Source of the DNA: a bacterium
GTDB taxonomy: Bacteria; Chloroflexota; Dormibacteria; UBA8260; Bog-877
Direction: 5' to 3'
Length of the DNA: 13,596 nt
Assembly (NCBI GenBank): GCA_021791455.1
Contig: JAJYWM010000043.1
Span: 1-13,596 of the forward strand
The position numbers and the translations under genes were made by a program. Position 1 is the stretch's first letter. Each line of letters begins with the position of its first letter. Of the stretch, positions 1 to 7,566 are shown piece after piece. The notes beneath the pieces were generated by a model. The model was not told the origin of the DNA. It saw only the letters and a list, made by a program, of their open reading frames with translations, and ran no database searches.

Positions 1-2
1 AG

Positions 3-134
3 GTCACGCTGCGCACGAGGAACGCGGACTTGGAACTGGCCGAGGCCGGTGAGTACCAGCACCAGGTCGTCAACGACGACGTTGACCGAGCGGCCGGGGA
101 GATCGCGGGAATAGTGCGGCTCGGAGCGGGCTGA
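3..134 (+). CDS. gmk: Guanylate kinase, C-terminal end (partial)
   Basis: An open frame enters from the left edge and stops at TGA 132-134, giving the last 43 residues of a protein. It contains the stretch VVNDDVDRA followed by a short acidic and hydrophobic helix, which matches the C-terminus of guanylate kinase (typically VVNDDLDRAVEEL). The enzyme phosphorylates GMP to GDP with ATP in the cytoplasm. Its place directly upstream of coaBC is a common bacterial gene order, although rpoZ, which often lies between them, is absent. The catalytic domain is outside the window, so the call rests on the tail and the context only. Confidence 0.75.
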   Translation, partial: VTLRTRNADLELAEAGEYQHQVVNDDVDRAAGEIAGIVRLGAG

Positions 135-174
135 TCGCGGCCGGGGAAGCGGGGGCTGGCACAATGATCGCATC

Positions 175-1428
175 ATGACTGGCAGAGGTTTCCGCTTCGC
201 CGATCTGCGGGTCGCCGTGCATGTATGCGGTGGCATCGCGGCCGTCAAGGTGCCGGCCCTGATCAGCGAGCTGCGGCGGGAAGGCGCCGAAGTACGGGTG
301 GCCCTCACCGATGCCGCCGCCTCGTTCGTTACCCCCCTCAGCCTGCAGGCTCTGGCTGGGCACCCTGTCCATCGGAGGCTTCTGGCGCCTGGAGATGATC
401 TGGAAGGAGCGGGCATGCCCCATCTGGACCTCTCCGGGTGGGCCGATCTGCACCTGGTAGTTCCGGCCACCGCAAGCACCCTGGCACGAATGGCCGCCGG
501 CCTGGCCGACGATGTGGTGTCCTCAACCCTGCTGGCGGCCCGCACCCCGGTGCTGGTGGCTCCCGCGATGGAGACTGCCATGTGGACCCACCCCGCCACG
601 GCTGCCAACTGTGAGGTGTTGCGACGGCGAGGCATCCATTTTGTAGGGCCGGTCAGCGGTCGGCTGGCCTCCGGCAGGGAAGGGGTGGGCCGAATGGCCG
701 AGCCATCTGACATCCTGGTGGCCGCGGCCACCCTGGTGCGCTCGCCGGGACCGCTGGCGCGGATTCGAGTGCTGGTAACCTCTGGGGGGACCAGGGAGCC
801 GATTGACCCGGTGCGGTATCTCGGAAACCACAGCAGCGGAAGAATGGGCATGAGCCTGGCGGAGGCCGCGGCGGAACGCGGGGCCGAGGTGGCCCTGGTG
901 ACCACCTCCGATCTGCTTCCCGCGGTTGCGGGAGTTGAGGTGACCAAGGTCGAGACGGCGGGGCAGATGCTGGAGGAGGTGCTCCGACACCTGCCTCACA
1001 CCGAGCTGCTGCTGATGGCAGCGGCGGTCGCCGACTACCGGCTGGAGAGTCCTCGGACATCCAAGATCCACCGCTCCGCCGATCCCCACCTGGTCCTCGA
1101 GCTGGTGCCCAACGTAGACATCCTGGCGGAGGTGATGCGGCGGCGACCAGACGGGTGCCGCGTGGTCGGCTTCGCGGCCGAGACCGACGACTTTGGCCGC
1201 CGCGGGCGGGCCAAGTTGGCGGCGAAGAAGTGTGACATGCTGGTCGCGAATCCGGTGTCGGGGGAGCACTCCTCCATGGGCGGGGAGAACGCCGAGGCGC
1301 TGGTCCTTTTTGCGGATGGGCGGGAGGTCGCGATCCCCTGGAGTTCGAAGGAAGCGGTGGCTGCCAGGGTCCTGGATTTGGCCCAGGAGCTGCTGGCGGC
1401 GGAGGAGAGGGGCGCCAGGCCCGCGTGA
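175..1428 (+). CDS. coaBC: Bifunctional phosphopantothenoylcysteine decarboxylase / phosphopantothenate-cysteine ligase
   Basis: This 417-residue protein catalyses two consecutive steps of coenzyme A synthesis. The N-terminal CoaC flavoprotein domain (about 10-185) has the GGIAA nucleotide-fold start, a histidine in MPHLDLS (H83) matching the catalytic residue, and PAMETAMW (130-137) matching the substrate motif PxMNxxMW, with Glu replacing Asn. The flap motif reads EGVGR, so Val171 replaces the Cys of the E. coli enzyme; other high-GC bacteria also lack that Cys. The C-terminal CoaB domain (about 195-410) has TSGGTREPID, the NHSSGRMG loop, AAAVADYR and KKCDMLVANP. Length is normal for the family. 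The ATG at 175 lies 40 bp after gmk and begins just before the first beta strand. The stop overlaps the priA start (GTGA), suggesting coupled translation. Confidence 0.95.
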   Translation: MTGRGFRFADLRVAVHVCGGIAAVKVPALISELRREGAEVRVALTDAAASFVTPLSLQALAGHPVHRRLLAPGDDLEGAGMPHLDLSGWADLHLVVPATASTLARMAAGLADDVVSSTLLAARTPVLVAPAMETAMWTHPATAANCEVLRRRGIHFVGPVSGRLASGREGVGRMAEPSDILVAAATLVRSPGPLARIRVLVTSGGTREPIDPVRYLGNHSSGRMGMSLAEAAAERGAEVALVTTSDLLPAVAGVEVTKVETAGQMLEEVLRHLPHTELLLMAAAVADYRLESPRTSKIHRSADPHLVLELVPNVDILAEVMRRRPDGCRVVGFAAETDDFGRRGRAKLAAKKCDMLVANPVSGEHSSMGGENAEALVLFADGREVAIPWSSKEAVAARVLDLAQELLAAEERGARPA

Positions 1429-3431
1429 GTCCAACGTCCCCCATGGTGGCCCGGGTGGTTCCCGACCTGCCCGCAGGCCCTCCCGGCCAGGTTTACGACT
1501 ATCTGGTGCCGGATGAGATGGGCGACCAGATCCGGCTGGGGCAGCGGGTCCAGGTGCCCTTCGGCCGCCGCCGAATCTTCGCCTTCGTGGTGGAGCTGGT
1601 GGAGGAGTCTGGGGTCGAGAGTCTCAAGCAGATCGAGAGAATCCAGAACCCGGATCCGCTTCTGCTGGCCCACCAGATCTCGCTCGCTCGTTGGATCTCG
1701 GCCCACTATCTGAGCCCACTGCCGGAGGCGATACGGGCGATGGTTCCGCCGGCCCTCAGGACCGGGACGCCCGGAGCCCGCTTGCGGGCCCGCAAGAGCC
1801 AGGGAGCGGTGGCTGACCTCACCACGCCGAGCGCCCCGCCGGAACTCCTCCTGAGCGATGCCCAGGAGGCTGTCCTGGACCCCATTCGAAGCGCTGTGCT
1901 CTGGTCCAAGCCGGGCGAGTTTCTTCTCTTCGGCGTCACCGGGTCGGGCAAGACGGAGGTGTACCTGGCGGCGATCAAGGCCGCCTTGGGTCAAGGGCGG
2001 GGCGCGATCGTTCTCATTCCGGAGATCTCCTTGACTCCCCAGACGGTCGCCCGCTTCTCAGTGCACTTCCCGGACAGGGTGGCGGTTCTGCACTCGGCCC
2101 TGACCCCCGCGGAGCGCGCCCGCGAGTGGCGGAGGGTCAGAGCGGGCAAGGTGGATGTGGTCGTCGGCTCCCGCAGTGCCATCTTCGCGCCCATGAGCAA
2201 TCTGGGTCTGATTGTGGTGGACGAAGAGGACTCCACCTCCTACAAGCAGTACGACCGAGTCCCCCGATACCACGCGGTCGAGGTGGCCAGGCGCCTGGGA
2301 CGGATCCTGTCGGTCCCGGTCGTGCTGGGGAGCGCCACCCCACGCCTGGAGGTCTACCACCAAGCAGTCCACGATACCGGCATCCGGATGCTGCGTTTGC
2401 CAGGGCGGTACGGAGGCAGGCCCATGCCTCCGGTGCATGTGGTGGACCTGCGCGAGGAGCTGGCCAAGGGCAACACCTCTCCCTTCTCAGCCCGGCTCGC
2501 CGAATCGGTGTCGAAGACCCTGGCCGAGCAGGGGCAGGTGATCCTGTTTCTCAACCGCCGGGGGGTGTCCAGCGTGGTCCTCTGCCGAGCCTGCGGTGAG
2601 GCGCTGGGGTGTCCCAACTGTTCAGTTTCACTCACCCTCCATGCCCCTGACCTGATGTGCACATGTCATTACTGCGGTCACCAGGTCCGGCTGCCCGAGC
2701 GGTGCCCCGAGTGTGACGGCAAGATTCTCAAGGCGCTTGGGGCAGGCACCGAGAAGGTCGAGGCAGAGGTCAGGTCAAGGTGGCCCACCGCCAGGGTGCT
2801 GAGAATGGACAGGGACACCGTCGGACACCGTGACGCGCACCGCGAGATCTACCAGGCCTTCGCGGAACGTCGCGCGGACCTCTTGATCGGAACCCAGATG
2901 GTGGCCAAGGGCTGGGACCTTCCCGGAGTTCGGCTGGTCGGGATTGTGAACGCCGACATCGCCCTGCACTTTCCCGACTTTCGAGCCTCGGAACACACCT
3001 TCTCGTTGCTCACCCAGGTGGCGGGGAGGGCCGGGAGGGGAGACGAGCCGGCCCAGGTCATACTGCAGACCTACTCACCCGAGCATCCGGCGGTGCTTCA
3101 CGCGGTCACCCACGACTACGAGGCATTCGCGGGACCCGAGCTGGAGGCGAGGCGTCAGCTGCGCTTTCCGCCCTACTCGAGGATTGTGGTGCTGACCAGA
3201 AGCGCCACGACCGAGGAGGCCGCGCGAGGCGCCTGCGAGCGCGAGGCGGCCCGCCTGGGACCGCTGGCGGCGGCGGCCGGGGTGGAGGTCCTAGGCCCGA
3301 GCCCCGCATTCATTCCCAAGCTGCGCACCCTTTACCGCTGGCAGCTTTCGTTGCGCGGGACCAAGTTGGAAGGGATGAGGGATCACCTGCCCTCAACCAG
3401 GGGTTGGACCATCGACGTAGATCCGGCGTGA
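1425..3431 (+). CDS. priA: Primosomal replication restart helicase PriA
   Basis: A 668-residue superfamily 2 helicase that recognises stalled or collapsed forks and reloads the replicative helicase. The N-terminal DNA-binding region (about 9-105) is followed by Walker A GVTGSGKT (170-177), a Walker B DEED (266-269, usually DEEH), LGSATP (motif III) and QVAGRAGRG (motif VI, 531-539). Eight cysteines at 387, 390, 396, 399, 414, 417, 427 and 430 form two complete zinc-binding sets. The protein is somewhat shorter than the E. coli form (about 730) but has all helicase motifs, unlike the degenerate PriA of mycobacteria. I chose the GTG at 1425 because it overlaps the coaBC stop; an in-frame ATG at 1443 is the alternative. 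No good ribosome binding site precedes either. Confidence 0.95.
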   Translation: MSPTSPMVARVVPDLPAGPPGQVYDYLVPDEMGDQIRLGQRVQVPFGRRRIFAFVVELVEESGVESLKQIERIQNPDPLLLAHQISLARWISAHYLSPLPEAIRAMVPPALRTGTPGARLRARKSQGAVADLTTPSAPPELLLSDAQEAVLDPIRSAVLWSKPGEFLLFGVTGSGKTEVYLAAIKAALGQGRGAIVLIPEISLTPQTVARFSVHFPDRVAVLHSALTPAERAREWRRVRAGKVDVVVGSRSAIFAPMSNLGLIVVDEEDSTSYKQYDRVPRYHAVEVARRLGRILSVPVVLGSATPRLEVYHQAVHDTGIRMLRLPGRYGGRPMPPVHVVDLREELAKGNTSPFSARLAESVSKTLAEQGQVILFLNRRGVSSVVLCRACGEALGCPNCSVSLTLHAPDLMCTCHYCGHQVRLPERCPECDGKILKALGAGTEKVEAEVRSRWPTARVLRMDRDTVGHRDAHREIYQAFAERRADLLIGTQMVAKGWDLPGVRLVGIVNADIALHFPDFRASEHTFSLLTQVAGRAGRGDEPAQVILQTYSPEHPAVLHAVTHDYEAFAGPELEARRQLRFPPYSRIVVLTRSATTEEAARGACEREAARLGPLAAAAGVEVLGPSPAFIPKLRTLYRWQLSLRGTKLEGMRDHLPSTRGWTIDVDPA

Positions 3432-3494
3432 GGAGACCGGGTGCGGCCCAAGCATAATCTCTACCTCTGAGTGTCCACCCGAGGAGATTTTCCC

Positions 3495-4421
3495 GTGCGC
3501 ATCGTCTTCGCCGGTTCCACCACCTTTGCGCTGCCGTCGCTCTCCGCGCTGGCGAGGGGACCACACGAGGTGGCGTATGTCCTCACCGCCCCGGAGAGGA
3601 AGGGGGATCGAGGCCGGCCGGCTGAGAGACCGGTGCGAGACCTGGCCAGGGCGCTTGGTTGCCAGGTCATGCAACCGGAGCGTGCTGACGCCGCCGCCTT
3701 CGCCGAAATGGGACCGCTGGACATGCTGATCGTTTGCGCATACGGCCAGCTGCTGGCGGATCCCGTCCTGCGCCTCTTCTCGCATGGGGCCTGGGGAGTA
3801 CATCCGTCGCTGCTCCCCCGCCATCGGGGAGCATCCCCAATTGCCGCGGCCATCCTGGCTGGCGATGTGGAGACGGGCGTCAGCATCTACCAGATGGACC
3901 GTCGCCTGGATGCGGGCCCGGTTCTGGCCCGGGTTAGAGTCGCGGTGCCACCACGCGCCACCACTCCATCGCTGACCGCGATGCTGGCCCCGACGGCCGC
4001 GGACCTCTTGGAAGCCACGCTTGACTCATTCAGCGCGGGCCAGGTTGTCGCGAGTGCCCAGGACGAGGCGCTGGCCACGTACGCTCCGAAGGTGACCCGT
4101 GACAGTGGTGAGATGTCTTGGGAGATGCCAGCCGCCACAATCGACCGCTCGGTGCGGGCCCTGCAACCATGGCCGGGGAGCCGGGCCAACCTTTGCGGTT
4201 CTCGGGTGAAGCTGATCTCCGGGGACGTGATCAGCATGCCGCCGGCACTTGGGGAGGCGCCACCCGGGCAGCTTCTGGGGATGAAGGGCGACTCACTGGC
4301 GATCGCCACTGGGGCCGGAGCCTATCTGATCGAGAAACTGCAACCACCAGGGGCAAGGCCGATGACCGCGCGGGACTTCCTGCACGGGCGCCGGATCTCC
4401 CTGTCGGCACTGCCGCTGTGA
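3495..4421 (+). CDS. fmt: Methionyl-tRNA formyltransferase
   Basis: This enzyme transfers a formyl group from 10-formyltetrahydrofolate to initiator Met-tRNA. The 308-residue protein begins RIVFAGSTTFA, the usual N-terminal strand. It has the signature HPSLLPRHRGASPI and the loop MDRRLDAGPVL holding the catalytic Asp, with a C-terminal tRNA-binding domain from about residue 205. The GTG at 3495 is preceded by GAGGAG at 3481-3486 with good spacing. A longer frame from GTG 3471 would add eight residues not expected in the family. The catalytic Asn that normally sits two residues before the His (NVH) is Gly here (GVH). The gap from priA is 63 bp, and the stop overlaps the smpB start (GTGA), so fmt and smpB are probably co-translated. 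Confidence 0.93.
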   Translation: MRIVFAGSTTFALPSLSALARGPHEVAYVLTAPERKGDRGRPAERPVRDLARALGCQVMQPERADAAAFAEMGPLDMLIVCAYGQLLADPVLRLFSHGAWGVHPSLLPRHRGASPIAAAILAGDVETGVSIYQMDRRLDAGPVLARVRVAVPPRATTPSLTAMLAPTAADLLEATLDSFSAGQVVASAQDEALATYAPKVTRDSGEMSWEMPAATIDRSVRALQPWPGSRANLCGSRVKLISGDVISMPPALGEAPPGQLLGMKGDSLAIATGAGAYLIEKLQPPGARPMTARDFLHGRRISLSALPL

Positions 4422-4891
4422 GCAAACCCGAGCAGGGGCCCCTCATAGCCCGCAACAGGCGTGCGTGGCACGAATATCACGTGCTGGAGGAGTACGAGGC
4501 CGGGCTGGAACTGCACGGCACCGAGGTGCGCTCGCTGCGCCAGGGAGGGGCGCAGATAGCGGAGGCGTACATTCGTATCGAGAGGGGCGAGGCGTGGCTG
4601 CTCGGGGCCCACATCCAGCCTTACCAGTTCGGCAACAGGCAGAATCACGAACCGGGTCGGGCGCGCCGGCTGCTCTTGCACCGGCGCGAGATCTCCCACC
4701 TCACAGGGCTGGTCAAGCAGCCCGGAATCACCCTCATCCCGCTGGACATGCATCTCGAATCGAACCGCGTGAAGGTCAGAGTTGGAGTCTGCCGAGGCAA
4801 GCGGGAGTATGACAAGCGCGCCGCCCTGATGGAGAAGGATGCCAAGCGCGAGATCCAACGAGGGCTGGCTCGAGCCTGGAGAGGCGGGTGA
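4418..4891 (+). CDS. smpB: SsrA-binding protein SmpB
   Basis: A 157-residue protein that binds tmRNA and delivers it to stalled ribosomes in trans-translation. It shows the family pattern: NRRAWHEYHVLEEYEAGLEL followed by GTEVRSLRQG, LLGAHIQPY, then LIPLDMHLE and the basic tail GKREYDKRAALMEKDAKRE that folds as a helix in the decoding centre. Length is typical (150-160). The GTG start overlaps the fmt stop. A much longer upstream open frame in the same phase (from 4118) is only read-through of the fmt region. Its RNA partner ssrA starts 71 bp downstream, the classic pairing, which supports both calls. Confidence 0.96.
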   Translation: MSKPEQGPLIARNRRAWHEYHVLEEYEAGLELHGTEVRSLRQGGAQIAEAYIRIERGEAWLLGAHIQPYQFGNRQNHEPGRARRLLLHRREISHLTGLVKQPGITLIPLDMHLESNRVKVRVGVCRGKREYDKRAALMEKDAKREIQRGLARAWRGG

Positions 4892-4936
4892 CTACCACCG
4901 GCCCTTGGAACCTGAGTGGGAAAGTGGCCGCTGAGG

Positions 4937-4942
4937 TATATT
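4937..4942 (+). promoter_or_regulatory. Probable -10 element of the ssrA promoter
   Basis: TATATT lies 20 bp before the mature 5' end of the tmRNA, in an otherwise GC-rich 71-bp gap after smpB. It would place transcription start roughly 12-15 bp upstream of the mature end, which RNase processing would remove. No convincing -35 was found at 16-18 bp; a TTGGAA at 4905-4910 is too far away (26 bp). Confidence 0.45.
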
Positions 4943-4962
4943 GATCAGACGACCTGACCCGT

Positions 4963-5368
<406 letters not shown>

Positions 5369-5452
5369 CGGCTCCGAGTCTGGGATTACCAGCACTGATG
5401 GGCGGTAGTCGAGGCAAGGTGAACTCGGGAGATTGCGCGTCGCCTTCCCGTG

Positions 5453-5878
5453 TTACGGTGCTTCAGGCAAGATCGTGAACGGCCTTCCGGCAGTTGAGCG
5501 GATCACACGAAAGTGACGACGATCCAAAGTGAGCAGACGATCCGTCCGGTACCGGTGGGCAAGGATGACCAACGAAGCGTCTGCCACGCCGATGTCCTGA
5601 TCTCGGTAGCGGTCGATCACCGCGCAGGCTTCCCGAAGATCAGCGATCTGTATGGTCGGCAGCTCCCAGGCCCCTCCTGACAGCTCGGTCAAGGCAGCCA
5701 GTTCGGCGTATACCCCTCGCCGAGTCGCCAGCAAGTAGTCGAGCTCGGCGACGACGTAGGGAGACACGATGAATGGACCCGAATCGGCTTCGATTACCCG
5801 GCTGACCCCAGCGCAGTATGCGTCGCTCGCATCGAAATATGCGAGGAGTCCGCTGGTGTCGCAGATGAGTGTTATCAG
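5453..5878 (-). CDS. vapC: PIN-domain ribonuclease toxin, VapC family
   Basis: A 141-residue PIN domain nuclease; VapC toxins cleave tRNA or rRNA when freed from their antitoxin. The frame shows the expected acidic residues: Asp in ICDTSGLLAYFD, Glu in YVVAELDY, Asp in GVADASLVILA, and the terminal LLTLDRRHF. The end is ILPEAP. The first in-frame ATG lies 37 codons into the domain, beyond the first catalytic Asp, so it cannot be the true start. An in-frame TGA stands two codons upstream of a CTG at 5878 that overlaps the vapB stop (CTGA). CTG, or ATA immediately after it, are the only sensible starts, so translation would be weak and coupled to vapB. It is otherwise complete. No convincing terminator follows, only a weak hairpin (arms 5426-5430 and 5446-5450). 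Confidence 0.85.
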   Translation of the reverse strand: MITLICDTSGLLAYFDASDAYCAGVSRVIEADSGPFIVSPYVVAELDYLLATRRGVYAELAALTELSGGAWELPTIQIADLREACAVIDRYRDQDIGVADASLVILAHRYRTDRLLTLDRRHFRVIRSTAGRPFTILPEAP

Positions 5879-6096
5879 CGCTCACCGAAACCCGCGAGCG
5901 CCTCATCGGCTTGCTCTGCGAGCGACGATTTGCCACTTATGAAGAGCTGCCCCTTCGGTCGGGGTTGGCCAGATAGACGGACCCGGGCGGCGATCGCTTC
6001 GCGGATCAGCTCAGCCTCCGAGCATCCGGACACCGCCGCCATCCGCCGGAGCGACTGCTTCAAGTCCTCTGGTAGGTACACGGTGGTCTTGTTCAT
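5875..6096 (-). CDS. vapB: Ribbon-helix-helix antitoxin, VapB family
   Basis: A 73-residue protein starting MNKTTVYLPEDLKQSL, with the beta strand then two helices (SEAELIREAIAARV) of the ribbon-helix-helix fold, followed by a tail that would wrap the toxin. It should neutralise VapC and repress its own promoter. The ATG at 6096 is chosen because the fold begins there; the open frame extends upstream without family similarity. A TACCAT -10-like hexamer ends six bases before the ATG, which would give a leaderless or nearly leaderless transcript. Its stop overlaps the proposed vapC start by 4 bp. The exact RHH subfamily is uncertain. Confidence 0.83.
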   Translation of the reverse strand: MNKTTVYLPEDLKQSLRRMAAVSGCSEAELIREAIAARVRLSGQPRPKGQLFISGKSSLAEQADEALAGFGER

Positions 6097-6102
6097 GAAC
6101 GT

Positions 6103-6111
6103 ATGGTACCA
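6103..6111 (-). promoter_or_regulatory. vapBC -10 element with overlapping palindromic operator
   Basis: On the minus strand TACCAT (6108-6103) lies six bases before the vapB ATG and overlaps TGGTACCA (6104-6111), a perfect 8-bp palindrome. An RHH antitoxin bound there would block the promoter. No clear -35 was seen. The site call is inference from position and symmetry. Confidence 0.45.
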
Positions 6112-6282
6112 CCTATGGCACTGGTCATTTCCCGTGGTAGCAGCTAGATGCCGTGGGTGCCGAACGGCTCGTGTTGCCAGTGACGGCCACAGGTCGCCAT
6201 TCGGGATTGCGGCCCGAGGAGATCGGCTCGTCGAGATGTGCAGCGTCAGAGGGGACGACCGTGGCAGGTGTCCCAAGGACCG

Positions 6283-6509
6283 TCAGGCCCATCCGGGACT
6301 CGGCCGAGGCTGTTCCACGTGCCACTTGATCGCCTTCGCGATGGTCTTATCGCTCACCCCCAGGTGCCGCGCAACGGCGGAGTCGCTGAGCCCAAGCTGG
6401 TGGAGGACAATGGCTCTCGGCGCGATACGCTGGTAGTCAGGCGGCTATTCACCCTGCCGCACCTCAGCCTCCAGCACCAGCGCCGAGGAGGTTCGAATTC
6501 TTTGCGTTC
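6283..6509 (-). pseudogene. Helix-turn-helix gene relic, copy A
   Basis: The minus-strand frame ending at TGA 6283-6285 encodes YQRIAPRAIVLHQLGLS then DSAVARHLGVSDKTIAKAIK, a clear helix-turn-helix of the homeodomain-like or resolvase-tail kind. Upstream it continues as ALVLEAEVRQ but is broken by a TAG, and no start remains. It is homologous to copy B at 11081-11310. At its 5' side it runs into the 19-bp motif and then istA sequence, so it is a truncated piece joined to an IS fragment. Such a tail could belong to a recombinase or transposase, but I do not recognise the parent gene. Confidence 0.6.
6490..6508 (-). repeat. Inverted copy of the ssrA-adjacent 19-bp motif
   Basis: Exact 19-bp reverse complement of 5350-5368. 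It marks the point where helix-turn-helix relic A meets the truncated istA sequence. Confidence 0.6.
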
Positions 6510-6515
6510 GGGTCC

Positions 6516-6938
6516 ACCAGGTGGCCGGGGGCCCATTCGGTGGACCAGCCGCTCGCCCAGCGGCCACAGCCCCAGGTGAGCCCAGTCCGCCTGCGCCTGG
6601 TGACCGGGTGCGCTCTCAAACCGGATCTCGGGGTCCACCACCAGCGCTGGACGCAGTCTCCGCAGCTGCCGGGCGAAGGTCGGATAGCAGCCCTGGTAGC
6701 CGTAGTCCGCCACCAGCTCGCCGTTGACGATGGTCCCCCGGATCCCCGTGCACACCTCCAACCGCCGTTGCACATGGGCCAGCTGCGCCGGCGTGAGCGC
6801 CTTTGGCTTGGCCCGTTCCGGGTAGTGGCGAGGCTCTTCGCTCTCCGCCGCCCGCTTCACCGTCCGCCAGTTCAGTCCGAATTCCCGGGCCAGAGCCGTG
6901 ATGCTCCAACCATGACTTCGCAGGACTCGCAAACTCAT
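6516..6938 (-). pseudogene. istA: IS21-family transposase IstA, N-terminal fragment
   Basis: About 140 residues from an ATG at 6938 read MSLRVLRSHGWSITALAREF, a helix-turn-helix followed by NWRTVKRAA, then GELVADYGYQGCYPTFARQL and DPEIRFESAPGHQAQADWAH. This is the pattern of the IS21 IstA N-terminus, where the last Asp begins the integrase catalytic core. Full IstA proteins are roughly 400-500 residues; this one leaves the family after WPLGERLV and runs into the 19-bp motif and helix-turn-helix relic A. IstB, the ATPase partner, is absent. It is a dead remnant that records an earlier insertion. Confidence 0.8.
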
Positions 6939-7111
6939 CCCAATTCCCTCACACTGCACAGGGGCCTCCTCGAGGCGTGGACTCGACACCCAAAGCCTGC
7001 CAATGGGGCCCCTTTCCGTTGTTCTCATACAGGGCTCCGGTCCTGCCGCAGAGCTCTGCACGTTTCGTGATCAGGTCATTGCACTATTCTTGATCGCCAA
7101 CAGCGAATGTC

Positions 7112-7345
7112 GTGTATGGATATTTGCCCGGCAACTTCCGCTACTCGGAGCGGTACGTGGCGTTCATCGGGCTCTGCTGTGCTGCCGTAGCTGGTGCCGG
7201 ACTCGTGCTGACGGTGGTCTGGTCTATGCACAGCGAAGGCTGTGCTAGTGCCAGGGGCCGTTGTCGCAGTGCTATCGGTGTGGGGCGCCAAGGCCATCGC
7301 TGTTGGCATCGGCCTCGGCTTTATTGGCATCCGGGGGGGCACTGA
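7112..7345 (+). pseudogene. Small membrane-protein gene, apparently frameshifted
   Basis: From GTG 7112 the frame encodes YGYLPGNFRYSERYVAFIG followed by a hydrophobic segment (LCCAAVAGAGLVLTVVW), then degrades into Arg- and Cys-rich sequence to TGA 7343-7345. A second strongly hydrophobic segment (VVAVLSVWGAKAIAVGIGL) lies in the neighbouring frame over about 7257-7325. This suggests an original protein with two membrane helices, broken by an indel near 7230. The frame's stop overlaps the ATG of the next frame (TGATG). A G7 run at 7333-7339 is a second possible slip point. I do not recognise the family. Confidence 0.4.
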
Positions 7346-7503
7346 TGCCAGTTGGTGGAGGTGTGATATCTCGGCTCAACAGAGTGTATGCGGCGCTTCC
7401 TGGGAAGTTTCAATATCCGCCATGGTGGCACCGCCTCATCGGTGGGATGATCTGCTGCTTCGGCCTCATCGTTGCGGTGGCCGGCGGCGTACTGGCGAGA
7501 TGA
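7345..7503 (+). CDS. Small single-pass membrane protein, unknown function
   Basis: A 52-residue frame from ATG 7345 to TGA 7503. It reads MPVGGGVISRLNRVYAALPG, then KFQYPPWWHRLIGG and one membrane segment (MICCFGLIVAVAGGVLA). The stretch YAALPGKFQYPPWW resembles YGYLPGNFRYSERY in the preceding frame, so the two halves look like paralogous units, either two genes or one gene with an internal duplication broken by two frameshifts. The upstream G run could act as a weak ribosome binding site. It is the only plus-strand coding signal in the accessory half, convergent with ATPase 1. Confidence 0.4.
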   Translation: MPVGGGVISRLNRVYAALPGKFQYPPWWHRLIGGMICCFGLIVAVAGGVLAR

Positions 7504-7566
7504 CCGTCATGGTGGCAGGTCGAGCGAGCGCGGTGCAAGACCGCCGAATCGAAGCGCCGCGGGCTC

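Noticed and set aside
523..1994. Long minus-strand frames opposite coaBC and priA
   Set aside because: Compositionally Arg/Pro/Gly-rich shadows of strongly supported plus-strand genes in GC-rich DNA.
5426..5450. Terminator between ssrA and vapC
   Set aside because: Only a 5-bp stem with a 15-base loop and no T-tract; too weak to list as a feature.
6485..6515. tRNA-like 3' end (TTCGAAT ... TCCACCA) within the 19-bp motif region
   Set aside because: The T stem does not pair properly, especially in the copy at 11283, and no upstream tRNA arms exist.
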